Made by a program: the position numbers and the translations under genes. Below are positions 32,803 to 43,609 of a DNA stretch of 64,000 bases, in pieces. The notes beneath the pieces were generated by a model. The model was given only the letters and a program-made list of their open reading frames with translations, was not told the origin of the DNA and ran no database searches. The first letter of the stretch is position 1. Each line of letters starts with the position of its first letter. This stretch comes from Flavobacteriales bacterium UBA4422 (lineage in GTDB: Bacteria > Bacteroidota > Bacteroidia > Flavobacteriales_G > Salibacteraceae): contig DGQE01000004.1 of NCBI GenBank assembly GCA_002389645.1, positions 1 through 64,000 on the forward strand, given 5' to 3'.

Positions 32803-35496
32803 ATGCCTTATCGCAATAATTTGAAAAGATTCACGGCAAGCCATATCGAGTCAATAAATGCATGGCTGCATATTTTAATACTATTCATTATCACTGTTGA
32901 TTGCGCGAATTCTCAACCCTCCTTTTCCAAGCTTGAAGAGTCTAGAGCAGATTTTGTCAGCTATAGCGCACTGCCTATTTATGGTGGAGGCATGTCCTTC
33001 ACTGATTTTGATAATGACGGGTGGGATGACATTACCCTAACAACGGAGTTTTCCAACCAAATAAAGTTTTACAAAAACCACTACGGATCCTTCAAAGACA
33101 CATTAATTTTACCAACTAATAATGCTGCACAGTTTTATTCTATTTGGATTGATTATGACAATGATGGAGACAAGGACTTCCTAAGTATTTCAGCTCTTGA
33201 GGGAATCAGTCTATTCAAGCGCAATGGATCGTTTTCGTTTACTGATGAAACCAATAATAGTGGTCTTTCGAACTTCGAAGGGGTTCACCTAAGAGGCGGA
33301 GTGTGTGGTGATTTCAATAATGATGGTCTGATTGACATTTATGTTTGTTCTTACGATGTAACCGATGAAAACAGAATGTACTTTCAAGACTCTAACAACA
33401 TATTTCATGACGTAACAGCAATAACAGGAACAGGCAATGGACTAAGACATTCATTTCAATCTGTTATCATCGACTACAACAATGATGGATATAAAGACAT
33501 GTTCGTTGCTAATGATTATTACGAGGGAACAACACTCTACAGAAACAACGGAGATTCAACTTTCTCAGGCGTAAGTGTTCAAGCAGGAGCTTATCTAGAA
33601 TTAGACGCAATGGGATTAGCAGTAGGAGATTATGACGGTGATCTGGATCTGGATATTCATATAACAGATCGACTTGCTGATAGTAAATTGCTCAGGAATA
33701 ATAATGACGGGACGTTCACCGAGGTTGGCACAGAAATGGGTGTAGATTTCAATCAAGGCTTCGGTTGGGGGAACAACTTTGTGGACGTTGATGCTGATGG
33801 CGACCTTGACCTTTATGTTTCTGGCCTTACAATACCTTCTCTAGGTCCAACCACGCCCAGTTCGCTTTTTGTGAACAACAATAATGGAAACTCAATGACT
33901 AGTAGCAATATCTTGGGGGATACGCTCTATTCATTCAGCAATACAATTGGCGATTTTAACAATGACAGATTAGTTGATATTGCTGTGCATAATTCGGCCA
34001 ATACAAAAGCAGTAGTTTGGGAAAATGAAACTACAACCACCAATAATTCTATTAAGATCAGACTGGAGGGATGTTCTTCAAACCGCGATGGAATAGGTGC
34101 TGAAGTTTATACTTTTTCAAATGGGGTTGCTCGGCTGTATTCCTTCCATGCCTCGCAGAGTTTTCTTGGTCAAAACTCATCCAGTCTAATCATACCCATC
34201 ATTGGTTCTTCAGTGATGGATTCTTTGCGCGTGAACTGGCCTTTAGGAGCTGCAACCTCACTATCAAATATAAATTCTGATCAATCAATTAACATAAGTG
34301 AATGTCTTCCTCCCTCCCCTATTCCCCTAATTTTAGTTCCTGATTATCAAGCCAACAACTTAACCCTTTGTAGTAACGATAGTATTTTGCTAAAACTAGA
34401 CGGAAACTATCCGAGTGTAATCTGGTCAAATGGAGCAACAACTGATAGCATTTTTGTTCATTCTGGAGGCACATACAGCGTATCAGTAACGAATCAATTC
34501 GGAGTATCTGCGATCTCTTCTAATGTAACAATAATATAACGAGAGTTTCCTCAATATAATATTGAATCAGAATTAGCAAGTTGTTTTAATAATGGTTCAA
34601 TCAGAATTATTCCCACAGAACCTTCATCCTCCTATCAGTACCTATGGGCTGATAGTTCAACAACCGATAGTCTTTTCAACTTAAACCCTGGTGTTTATTA
34701 TTTCACTGTAACTGACCAAGGAGCATGTGCTATTGAAGACTCAATAATAATGCAAGGTCCCAATAACTACTTACCCATAAGATTTAATGCCACTTCAGAA
34801 AATGTAACCTGTTATGGAGATAGTACTGGTTTATTGTCAATCAATGCTTCAGGTGGTTCTCAGCCCTATGAATATTTATGGTCAAATGGCATGAACACCT
34901 CTTCCATTAACGTATACGCTGGGAATTACGAGCTAACTTTGAGCGATACCTATAATTGCCAAGTAGATACCACCTTTAGTATAGACGAACCCGATCAAAT
35001 TCTTGCACATATTAATGTTACCCCTGACACTAATTCAGCTGACAAAGGAGCGATAGAGCTTGATGTTTTTGGAGGCATGCCTCCTTATTCAATATCATGG
35101 AATGACCCACAAAATCAAACAGGAAAGATCGGCAAGGATTTAATTGAGGGATTATACACAGCTCACATAATTGACAAGAACAAGTGTGAGAGAAAGATTG
35201 ACATCTACATGCCATGTATTAAGCTCACTAATATGGAAAAAAGCCCAAATGAAAAGTGCACTTTAACTTGCAAAAATCTACCCGCTTCGATACTAGTTGA
35301 AACACCTAATAATTGCTCTCAATCGTATTCCTCCTCTGAATTAACGATGTTCAATCTTCAAGGCATCGCCATACAATTCATGTCGAAACAAATCAGTGCC
35401 ACCTTGAAAGAAGTTATTACCGATAAGCAAGGAGTGTTTTTCATTCGTGATGACTTTGGAAGGTCATGCAAGGTTATTAGGGTTAATAGCCCCTAA
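32803..35496 (+). pseudogene. FG-GAP/UnbV/SprB-like surface protein, copy 1 (nonsense-interrupted)
   Basis: The same frame runs 32803-35496 but TAA at 34537 splits it into 578 and 319 codons. At this point the paralogues read SIIEREYP and this copy reads TII-stop-REFP, so GAA changed to TAA. The part before the stop contains the leader, seven Asp-rich propeller loops (DFDNDGWDD, DYDNDGDKD, DFNNDGLID, DYNNDGYKD, DYDGDLDLD, DVDADGDLD, DFNNDRLVD), the UnbV-like domain and the Ig-like domain. After it come SprB-like repeats and the C-terminal domain. Losing the C-terminal domain would prevent T9SS export, so the copy is probably dead, or a donor for gene conversion. Confidence 0.8.
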
Positions 35497-35549
35497 TTTA
35501 AACTCTTGATGAGTAGATCAAAATCAAACACACTTCTTAGATGAATTGG

Positions 35550-35557
35550 TAATTTTG
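35550..35557 (+). promoter_or_regulatory. -7 box upstream of copy 2
   Basis: TAATTTTG fits TAnnTTTG and sits in a block (TAGATGAATTGGTA ... GACCAA) also found before copy 3 at about 38303-38330. Conservation between paralogue leaders supports a promoter; no convincing -33 box is seen. Confidence 0.4.
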
Positions 35558-35582
35558 CGTGACCAACTTGGAATGAATATCT

Positions 35583-38231
35583 ATGAATTTTCAATCGCTT
35601 TTAAAGATACTTCTCATTGCATGGCTGACTCTTTTTGGAGAGGAGGCTCAAAGTCAGCCTTCATTTACAAATGTTGCCGGAGAGCTAGGCTTGACAGAAA
35701 GCTACAGTAACTTGCCAATTTTTGGAGGCGGACTTTCGATTAGAGATTTTAATGGTGATGGTTGGGACGATATTACAATGTGCACCATTGGAGGGGAACC
35801 AGTAAAGTTTTTCCAAAATAATTATGGTGCTGGATTCGAAGAAGTGTTTCCTATTCAAACTCTGCCAGAAAAACAGTTCTTTTTCTGTTGGATTGATTTT
35901 GATAATGACACCGATCTAGACGCCTTTATTGTTACGGAGTTAAGTGGTGTGCACCTATACAGGAATGATGGAGGAATGTTATTTAATGAGATAACATTTT
36001 CTTCAGGACTCTCTGGTCTAAATGGAATACTTAGAACTGGGTGTGCGTTTGGAGATTTTAATAATGACGGGTTGATTGACCTTTACGTTCCAAATACTGG
36101 ACACCAAGAGGAGAATAAAATGTTTTTTCAAGATAGCAACAACATTTTTAATAACGTTTCTGCAATGAGTGGAACAGGAGACTCTCTTAAATACACTTTT
36201 CAAGGTGTTTTAATTGACTATAATCACGATGGTTGGGTGGACCTTTACTTGGCAAATGATGTTTATGATGGAAATACATTATTCAGGAATAATGGAGACA
36301 GTACTTTCACTGACGTAAGCGTTGAGACTGGCGCTTATCAAGAGTTAGATGCAATGGGACTGGCCATTGGTGATTTTGATAATGATCTTGATTTAGACAT
36401 CCATATTACCGATAAAATTGACAGTAAGCTTTTAGAGTTGACTGCCAGCGGAACATTTAATGAGGTTGGGTCGCAGAGGGGTGTAGATTTCGCGAATGGC
36501 TTCGGTTGGGGTAATAATTTTTTTGATGCGGACTTGGATGGTGATGAGGATTTATATGTTTCAAGCAGTTATTTTCCTGTTGGCCTTTCGCAGCCCAGTA
36601 TACTTTATATAAATGACGGCACAGGAAGCTTCAATGGTCAGAATCTAAGCGCTGACTCCTCTTATTCATTTACGAATGTTATAGGCGATTTTAATAATGA
36701 TAGAAAAACAGACATTGCGGTTCTCAATTCAAACGATGACCCAATAAACCTATGGAAAAATGAAAGCAATACCAATGCGCTCAGATTTTCGCTTAAACTA
36801 GAAGGTTGCACTTCTAATAGGGAAGCAGCTGGAGCAAAGGTTATTGCATTCGATGGCGCGCAGTCGCGTCTATACTCCTATCACGTTTCACAGTCATTCC
36901 TTGGTCAAAATTCAGATAAAAAGATTATTCCAATTCTCAATGGGACTACACTAGATTCTCTGACAATTACATGGCCTAATGGAAACTCAACCTCGGTTAG
37001 CAGTATTGAACCAAATCAAACTCTGGTAATTAGTGAATGCTCCTCTCCAAAACCATTGCCTGTTATTACGGTTCCAAACTATTCAACTCAAGGATTAACC
37101 TCCTGCTCTGGAGACTCTGTACTTCTAGTGGTAAATGGGAATTACCCTAATGTTATTTGGTCAAATGGAGAAACTGATGACAGCATATATGTCAGTTCTG
37201 CGGGGAGCTATAACGTTAATGTGGTCAATCAATTTGGAGTTGCAGCAACCTCTTCTCCAGTCTCAATAATTGAACGAGAATATCCTATGTACACGATAAA
37301 CTCAACGATTGCAAGTTGCTTTAACGATGGGGCTATTCAAATAGTAGCGAATGATTCAAATGCCCTTTATTCATATAATTGGAATAATGAATCAACATCA
37401 GACAGCCTTTCGAATCTTAGTCCAGAGACTTATCATTTCACCGTGACCGATCAAGGAGAGTGCGCAGTAGAGGATTCTGTGGTCATTGATGGGCCTGCTA
37501 ACTTCACTCCAATCAGATTCAATGGTACTTCTGAAAATGCGCAATGTCATAATGAAAGTAGTGGCATCATATCTGTTTTTCCATCAGGAGGATCATCACC
37601 ATATGAATTTTTATGGTCTAACCAGGATACCACCTCATCGATTGATGTTACTGCTGGAAACTACAGCCTGACAATTTCAGATAGCTATAATTGCCAAAGA
37701 GACACATCCTTCAAAGTATATGAACCTGATCAAATTCTAGCATATATAGATGTTAATCCTGATACTAATATGACGGGTATAGGAATGATTACACTCGATG
37801 TATTCGGAGGCACTCCTCCATATTCAATTGAATGGTATGATGCACAAAACCAAACTGGAAGCAATGCGCAAAATTTAACAGCTGGAGAGTACATTGCTCA
37901 AATCACCGATGCTAACTCTTGCACACGAAACTTGGAGATAGCGGTTCCAAACATTGATTTGACCGGAGCGGTTGAAATACAAAATGAAGGATGTGAATTG
38001 ATATGCAGCAATCAATCAAGCTCCATTATGCTGCAATTAACTGACCGATGTGCTCCTCCTTTTTCTTTAGAAAAAATGAGTGTTTTTAATATTCAGGGGC
38101 AGCCGATAAATTTTGAGTCTAGTCAAATTAGTAACACCAAAACAGAAATTGTATTGGATGAGATAGGAGTGTTTTTAATCCTAGATCATACTGGCAGATC
38201 GTGCAAAGTTCTGAGGCTTAATAAGCTCTAA
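35583..38231 (+). CDS. FG-GAP/UnbV/SprB-like surface protein, copy 2
   Basis: 882 residues, secreted. Signal peptide 1-24. A seven-bladed FG-GAP/VCBS propeller follows, with Ca-binding-type loops at about 55, 105, 158, 212, 264, 315 and 369 (such as DFNGDGWDD and DADLDGDED). Then a UnbV/ASPIC-like domain (about 403-487, AAGAKVIAF ... LDSLTITWPNGNS), an Ig-like domain (about 500-565, VIWSNGETDDSIYV), three SprB-like repeats (about 570-790, SPYEFLWSN, TPPYSIEW) and a C-terminal domain (about 800-882, KMSVFNIQGQ ... GRSCKVLRLNKL). Probably T9SS-exported and cell-surface bound. Ligand unknown; adhesion or carbohydrate binding is possible. Confidence 0.85.
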   Translation: MNFQSLLKILLIAWLTLFGEEAQSQPSFTNVAGELGLTESYSNLPIFGGGLSIRDFNGDGWDDITMCTIGGEPVKFFQNNYGAGFEEVFPIQTLPEKQFFFCWIDFDNDTDLDAFIVTELSGVHLYRNDGGMLFNEITFSSGLSGLNGILRTGCAFGDFNNDGLIDLYVPNTGHQEENKMFFQDSNNIFNNVSAMSGTGDSLKYTFQGVLIDYNHDGWVDLYLANDVYDGNTLFRNNGDSTFTDVSVETGAYQELDAMGLAIGDFDNDLDLDIHITDKIDSKLLELTASGTFNEVGSQRGVDFANGFGWGNNFFDADLDGDEDLYVSSSYFPVGLSQPSILYINDGTGSFNGQNLSADSSYSFTNVIGDFNNDRKTDIAVLNSNDDPINLWKNESNTNALRFSLKLEGCTSNREAAGAKVIAFDGAQSRLYSYHVSQSFLGQNSDKKIIPILNGTTLDSLTITWPNGNSTSVSSIEPNQTLVISECSSPKPLPVITVPNYSTQGLTSCSGDSVLLVVNGNYPNVIWSNGETDDSIYVSSAGSYNVNVVNQFGVAATSSPVSIIEREYPMYTINSTIASCFNDGAIQIVANDSNALYSYNWNNESTSDSLSNLSPETYHFTVTDQGECAVEDSVVIDGPANFTPIRFNGTSENAQCHNESSGIISVFPSGGSSPYEFLWSNQDTTSSIDVTAGNYSLTISDSYNCQRDTSFKVYEPDQILAYIDVNPDTNMTGIGMITLDVFGGTPPYSIEWYDAQNQTGSNAQNLTAGEYIAQITDANSCTRNLEIAVPNIDLTGAVEIQNEGCELICSNQSSSIMLQLTDRCAPPFSLEKMSVFNIQGQPINFESSQISNTKTEIVLDEIGVFLILDHTGRSCKVLRLNKL

Positions 38232-38313
38232 AGGCGCTTTACATAAAACAAGAATTTATCCATTAAAACGCGGGTCATATTATAAAAATGACTATTCATA
38301 TTAGATGAATTGG

Positions 38314-38321
38314 TATTTTTG
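38314..38321 (+). promoter_or_regulatory. -7 box upstream of copies 3-5
   Basis: TATTTTTG in the block conserved with the leader of copy 2. It would drive the overlapping copies 3, 4 and 5 as one transcript. Confidence 0.4.
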
Positions 38322-38357
38322 GTCGACCAAAATGGTCAAATCTCCCATTAAACCCAA

Positions 38358-40982
38358 ATGACTCTTAAGCTACTGGTTGTGGTATTTCTGGTTCAATTAA
38401 GCTGGAGCATAAGCAGTCAGCCATCATTTAGCCTTGTTCCAAGCGCGAAAGCTGATTTTACAAGCTTCAGTGCTTTGCCTTTTCCGGGTGGAGGAATGTC
38501 AGCATTAGATTTTAATAATGACGGCTGGGACGACATTACACTCACTACCTGGCAAGGTGACGGGGTTCACTTTTATGAAAATCATTTTGGGAGCTTCACG
38601 GAGGTTTCGCCTATTAGCACGAGCCATTATGGCCAGTATTATTCTGTTTGGATTGATTTCGACAATGATGGGTCTAAAGAGCTATTTATCGTTTCAGAAT
38701 CTGGCGGAATGCAAGTATTTAGTCAAAATGTATCTGGTACATATGTGGAGATCACTTCATTAATTGGGCTATCTGGTTTAGGTGGGGTCGTTCGCAGAGG
38801 TGGTGTTTTTGGTGACTTTAATAATGATGGCCTCCTTGACTTTTATCTTTGCGCTTATAGCTCGACCCATCAAAACACAATGTTTTTCCAAGACACAAAT
38901 AATGTTTTTCAGGATGTGACAGCTGTTACAGGAACTGCCAATGGGTTCAAGAGAAGTTTCCACGCTGTAATCATCGATTACAATAATGACGGGCTTCTAG
39001 ATATGTATGTAGCAAATGATTTTCACGATGGCAACACCCTGTACAAAAATAACGGTGACTCAACCTTTACAGACGTCAGCGTCCAATCGGGAACAAATGT
39101 TCAGCTGGATGCTATGGGGTTAGCAGTGGGTGACTATGATGGTGATTTAGACCTCGACATTCATATAACCGACAGAGGTCAAGGCAGTAAGTTATTACGG
39201 AACAATAATGATGGAACATTTACAGAGGTAGGCACTGAAATAGGTGTGGATTTTGTAAATGGATTTGGATGGGGAAATAATTTTTTTGATGCTGACAATG
39301 ACGGGGACGAAGATTTATATGTTACAACAGAATATGAACCAATAAATAACTTGCTACCTAGCGCTATGTTTATTAATAACGGTCCGGGTCCATTCTCAAG
39401 TTACAGTATTCCCGGAGACTCTTTATTCGGGTTTTGTAATACAATAGGAGACTTCAACAAAGACCGCTTTACTGATATTGCGGTGCATTGCTCTTGGAGT
39501 ATGCAGTCAATAATCTGGGAAAACAGCACCCAAACCTCTAACTCATCTCTTTCCCTCAGACTTGAAGGGTGTGAGTCTAACAAAGACGCTATTGGCACAA
39601 CATTTCATGCATATAGTGGAGGTAGCACAAGGCTTTTTTCAATCCATGGATCACAGAGTTTTATGGGGCAGAACTCAAATGAAAAAGTAGTACCAATATT
39701 AGGATCTAATACTTTAGATTCTCTGATTATTTACTGGCCATCAGGTCAGCAAACATCTCATTACGACCTTCAGTCAAACCAGACATTAATAATAAGTGAA
39801 TGTTCCATCCCAAGACCTTTACCCACCATTTTAGCCCCACATTTTGATTCTTTAGGGTTGACCATTTGTGGAGATGACTCCATCCTTTTAACACTTAATG
39901 GGCATTATCCCAGCATCTCCTGGTCCAATGGTGAAACTGCAGACAGTATCTATGTAAATTCTGCGGGAATTTATACCGCAACTGTGATTAATCAGTTTGG
40001 AGTTTCAGCTACTTCTTCTCCAGTTTCCATAATTGAACGCGAATACCCTGCTTACACCATAGAATCAGAAACAGCGAGCTGCTTTGATGACGGTTCTATT
40101 TGCTTGATTCCTTCTGACACAAGCGCTTTATACTCATATCAATGGTCTAATCAATCTATATCAGACAGTCTATCCAATCTCAATCCTGGTGTATACTATT
40201 TAACCGTCACTGATCAAGGTGAATGCGCTGTGACCGATTCTGTTATTATAAACGGTCCAACCAACTTCACTCCTATTCATTTTAATGGCTCGTCAGAAGA
40301 TGCGCTTTGCTATGATGACAGCAGTGGCATCATATCTGTCTTTCCCACAGGCGGATCAGCACCATATCAATACTTATGGTCTAACCAGGAAACCACTTCA
40401 TCGATTGCTATACCAGCTGGAAATTACCACTTGACTGTGGCAGATAATTATAATTGCCAAAGAGATACATCATTCACAATAAATGAACCAGACCAAATCC
40501 TTGCATACATAGATATCACCCCCGACACGAACTCTTTGGGTATAGGCTCGATTGAATTGGACGTTTTTGGTGGCACGCCTCCTTACAACATCACGTGGTC
40601 AGATTCTCAATTGGGTGAAGAGGCCATTAATTTAGCCCCCGGTGATTACACCGTTGACATTGAGGATGGGAACCTATGTCACAGGCAATTGACATTAAGC
40701 GTTCCTAACATCTTAATTGCGGGTTTAGTCTCATCACCAATAGATGTCTGTCAAATAAGTTGTTCAAGTCAACTTCAGGGAATAGTGGTTAATAGTTCCG
40801 GTATTTGTAATTTAAATCTGTCAAAAAAATCATTTGAAGTTTTCAACTTACATGGGCAAAAACTCAATTTTGACTTCGTTTTGACATCACATAATAGCGG
40901 ACTAATCAATTGCAAGCAAAAAGGTGGTCTCCTGATTCAAAGCGAAAGCCTTGATGTGCAGTGCAAAATCATTAATCTATGA
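38358..40982 (+). CDS. FG-GAP/UnbV/SprB-like surface protein, copy 3
   Basis: 874 residues with the full domain set: leader (MTLKLLVVVFLVQLSWSISSQ), seven Asp-rich propeller loops beginning DFNNDGWDD, the UnbV-like domain (DAIGTTFHAYSGG ... DSLIIYWPSGQ), Ig-like domain (ISWSNGETADSIYV), SprB-like repeats (APYQYLWSN, TPPYNITW) and C-terminal domain. The last domain is the most divergent of the five and ends DVQCKIINL. It shares an exact 100-nt stretch (40293-40392) with copy 4. Its stop TGA overlaps the ATG of copy 4, so the two are translationally coupled. Confidence 0.85.
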   Translation: MTLKLLVVVFLVQLSWSISSQPSFSLVPSAKADFTSFSALPFPGGGMSALDFNNDGWDDITLTTWQGDGVHFYENHFGSFTEVSPISTSHYGQYYSVWIDFDNDGSKELFIVSESGGMQVFSQNVSGTYVEITSLIGLSGLGGVVRRGGVFGDFNNDGLLDFYLCAYSSTHQNTMFFQDTNNVFQDVTAVTGTANGFKRSFHAVIIDYNNDGLLDMYVANDFHDGNTLYKNNGDSTFTDVSVQSGTNVQLDAMGLAVGDYDGDLDLDIHITDRGQGSKLLRNNNDGTFTEVGTEIGVDFVNGFGWGNNFFDADNDGDEDLYVTTEYEPINNLLPSAMFINNGPGPFSSYSIPGDSLFGFCNTIGDFNKDRFTDIAVHCSWSMQSIIWENSTQTSNSSLSLRLEGCESNKDAIGTTFHAYSGGSTRLFSIHGSQSFMGQNSNEKVVPILGSNTLDSLIIYWPSGQQTSHYDLQSNQTLIISECSIPRPLPTILAPHFDSLGLTICGDDSILLTLNGHYPSISWSNGETADSIYVNSAGIYTATVINQFGVSATSSPVSIIEREYPAYTIESETASCFDDGSICLIPSDTSALYSYQWSNQSISDSLSNLNPGVYYLTVTDQGECAVTDSVIINGPTNFTPIHFNGSSEDALCYDDSSGIISVFPTGGSAPYQYLWSNQETTSSIAIPAGNYHLTVADNYNCQRDTSFTINEPDQILAYIDITPDTNSLGIGSIELDVFGGTPPYNITWSDSQLGEEAINLAPGDYTVDIEDGNLCHRQLTLSVPNILIAGLVSSPIDVCQISCSSQLQGIVVNSSGICNLNLSKKSFEVFNLHGQKLNFDFVLTSHNSGLINCKQKGGLLIQSESLDVQCKIINL
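40293..40392 (+). repeat. 100-nt exact repeat (copy 3 member) of a gene-conversion tract
   Basis: Identical base for base to 42917-43016 in copy 4, while the flanks differ at many positions. It lies in a SprB-like repeat. Confidence 0.85.
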
Positions 40983-43609
40983 AATCACTAGTTTCCATTC
41001 TTAATTGGGTGCTCTTATTGGTTATTCCTATTTACGGTATTGGCCAGCCCGTTTTCACAAAGCTTGAATCATTGAAGGCGGACTTCGTTAGTTACAGTGC
41101 CTTCCCTACATATGGCGGTGGAATGTCTTTTTCCGATTTCAATGGAGATGGTTGGGACGATATAACGCTTACAACAGATTTTGGCGAACAAATTCTCTTC
41201 TACGAGAATACTTTCGGTGTTTTTAAAGAAACGTTTCCAATTCTGACGAATCACACCAAGCATACTTATTCCGTTTGGATTGATTACGATAATGACGGAG
41301 ATAAAGACTTTTTTTCCATATCAGAACTAGGGGGGATTCAAGTGCTTCAAAACCACCAAGGAAATTACGTAAACGCTACACTTTCTTGTGGCTTAGCCGG
41401 TTTTCCTTTTTCACTTCTCAAAGGTGGACTTTTTGGCGACTTCAATAATGACGGGCTATTGGACTTATATGTCTGCGAGTATAATTTAGATAACCAAAAC
41501 CACATGTTCTTTCAAGATTCAAATCATGTTTTCCAAGACGTCACGTTTGTATCTGGAACAGGGAACGGATTGAAGAGAACCTTTCAGGGTGCCTTGATTG
41601 ATTACAATAACGATGGTTTAGTAGATTTTTATCTGGCGAACGACATATTTGATGGTAATACCCTTTATAGAAACAATGGTGATTCCACATTTACAGATGT
41701 AAGTGTTGGATCTGGCACCTTTTTACAAATGGAATCAATGGGTTTGGCTGTTGGGGATTTTGATGGTGACTTAGACTTAGACATTCATATTACTGACCGG
41801 TTAACCGATAGTAAATTATTAAGAAATAATAATGATGGAACTTTCACCGAGGTTGGGACACAAATGGGGGTTGATTTTGCCCAAGGATTTGGATGGGGAA
41901 ATAATTTTTTTGACGCAGATCTAGATGGGGATGAAGACCTGTATGTTGTGGGAGTTACAGCCCCAGCTTATGTGACCGTGCCTAGTGCGCTTTTTCTTAA
42001 TAATGGCTCAGGACCTTTTACGAATTCAAATATAACTGGAGACACTCTATATTCATTTAGCAGTGTATTGGGTGATTTTAATAACGATAGGTTGACAGAC
42101 ATTGCAGTGCATAACTCTTGGCAAACCCAAGCATTAATTTGGGAGAATCAGACCAATGTTTCGAATTCATCCATCTCAATCAGATTAAAGGGATGCGCTT
42201 CAAACAAAGATGGGATTGGCGCCCTAATGTATAGCTATTCAAATGGCGTAGCTCGGCTATATTCATTCCATGGGTCTCAAAGTTTTTTAGGGCAAAGCTC
42301 AAGCAATTTAATTATCCCAATTGTCAATGCGCCCACCCTAGATTCCCTAAAAGTAAAATGGCCATCTGGCAATACGACCACACTGTATAATATCTCTTCG
42401 GATCAATCCCTAGTTATTGAGGAATGCGCACTTCCCTCTCCTGCTCCAGTAATTTTAGTCCCTGATTTTGAGAACAACAATGCTACTTTATGTGATAATG
42501 ATAGTATTCTAATCAAATTAGATGGAATCTATCCAATTGTCAACTGGTCTAGTGGACAAAATACAGATAGCATCTACATATCATCCGCTGGAACTTACAC
42601 TGTTACAGTGACAAATCAATTTGGTGTTTCTGCAGCTTCTTCTCCCGTTTCCATAATTGAAAGAGAATACCCTGATTACACCATAGAATCGGAAATTGCC
42701 AGTTGTTTTAATGATGGTTCAATACTTCTAATTCCCTCTGACTCAAGCGCTATCTACTCATATCAATGGTCGAATCAATCTACTTCAAATAGTCTTAGCA
42801 ATCTCAATCCAGGTGTTTACTATGTAACCGTCACTGATCAAGGGGAATGCCCTGTAGAGGATTCGCTGATAATCGAGGGCCCCGCCAACTTCACTCCGAT
42901 CAGGTTTCATGGCACATCAGAAGATGCGCTTTGCTATGATGACAGCAGTGGCATCATATCTGTCTTTCCCACAGGCGGATCAGCACCATATCAATACTTA
43001 TGGTCTAACCAGGAAATCATTTCATCGATTGCTGTGCCAGCTGGAAATTACCGCTTGACAGTGACAGATAATTATGATTGTCAGAGAGATACTTCATTCA
43101 CAATACATGAACCAGATCAAATTCTAGCATATGTAGATGTTATTCCGGACACGAATATGGCTGGTATTGGAATGATTACACTCGATGTTTTTGGGGGAAC
43201 ACCTCCATATTCTATCGAATGGCACGATATAATAAACCAAACTGGAAGCAATGCTCAAAATTTAACCGCAGGAGAATACATTGCTCAAATTACCGATGCC
43301 TATTTTTGCGAAAGAAACCTCGAAATAGTAGTACCCAATATAGATTTGACTGGAACAAGTGAAATACAAAACGAGGGCTGTGATTTGATTTGCAGCTATC
43401 AATCAAACTCTATTTTGGTACAATTAACTGACCAATGTTCTCATCCTTTTTCTTTGGAAAAAATGAGTGTTTTTAATATCCAGGGACAAGTAATTGAACA
43501 TCAATTAAAGTCCATTGACTCGAGGTCCGTTGAAATAATTTTAGAACAAACAGGTGTGTTCTTCATTTCTTTAGTTGATGGTCATTCCTGTAAATTGGTC
43601 AAGCTTTGA
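40979..43609 (+). CDS. FG-GAP/UnbV/SprB-like surface protein, copy 4
   Basis: 876 residues. Leader MKSLVSILNWVLLLVIPIYGIGQ, then seven propeller loops (first DFNGDGWDD, sixth DADLDGDED), the UnbV-like domain (DGIGALMYSYSNG ... DSLKVKWPSGN), Ig-like domain, SprB-like repeats and the C-terminal domain ending GHSCKLVKL. It is mosaic: the last third resembles copy 2 (GSNAQNLTAGEYIAQITDA, EIQNEGCDLIC), the 100-nt tract at 42917-43016 is identical to copy 3, and the propeller resembles copy 1. Overlaps both neighbours by 4 nt. Confidence 0.85.
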   Translation: MKSLVSILNWVLLLVIPIYGIGQPVFTKLESLKADFVSYSAFPTYGGGMSFSDFNGDGWDDITLTTDFGEQILFYENTFGVFKETFPILTNHTKHTYSVWIDYDNDGDKDFFSISELGGIQVLQNHQGNYVNATLSCGLAGFPFSLLKGGLFGDFNNDGLLDLYVCEYNLDNQNHMFFQDSNHVFQDVTFVSGTGNGLKRTFQGALIDYNNDGLVDFYLANDIFDGNTLYRNNGDSTFTDVSVGSGTFLQMESMGLAVGDFDGDLDLDIHITDRLTDSKLLRNNNDGTFTEVGTQMGVDFAQGFGWGNNFFDADLDGDEDLYVVGVTAPAYVTVPSALFLNNGSGPFTNSNITGDTLYSFSSVLGDFNNDRLTDIAVHNSWQTQALIWENQTNVSNSSISIRLKGCASNKDGIGALMYSYSNGVARLYSFHGSQSFLGQSSSNLIIPIVNAPTLDSLKVKWPSGNTTTLYNISSDQSLVIEECALPSPAPVILVPDFENNNATLCDNDSILIKLDGIYPIVNWSSGQNTDSIYISSAGTYTVTVTNQFGVSAASSPVSIIEREYPDYTIESEIASCFNDGSILLIPSDSSAIYSYQWSNQSTSNSLSNLNPGVYYVTVTDQGECPVEDSLIIEGPANFTPIRFHGTSEDALCYDDSSGIISVFPTGGSAPYQYLWSNQEIISSIAVPAGNYRLTVTDNYDCQRDTSFTIHEPDQILAYVDVIPDTNMAGIGMITLDVFGGTPPYSIEWHDIINQTGSNAQNLTAGEYIAQITDAYFCERNLEIVVPNIDLTGTSEIQNEGCDLICSYQSNSILVQLTDQCSHPFSLEKMSVFNIQGQVIEHQLKSIDSRSVEIILEQTGVFFISLVDGHSCKLVKL
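42917..43016 (+). repeat. 100-nt exact repeat (copy 4 member) of a gene-conversion tract
   Basis: Partner of 40293-40392. The separation is 2624 bp, about one gene unit. Confidence 0.85.
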
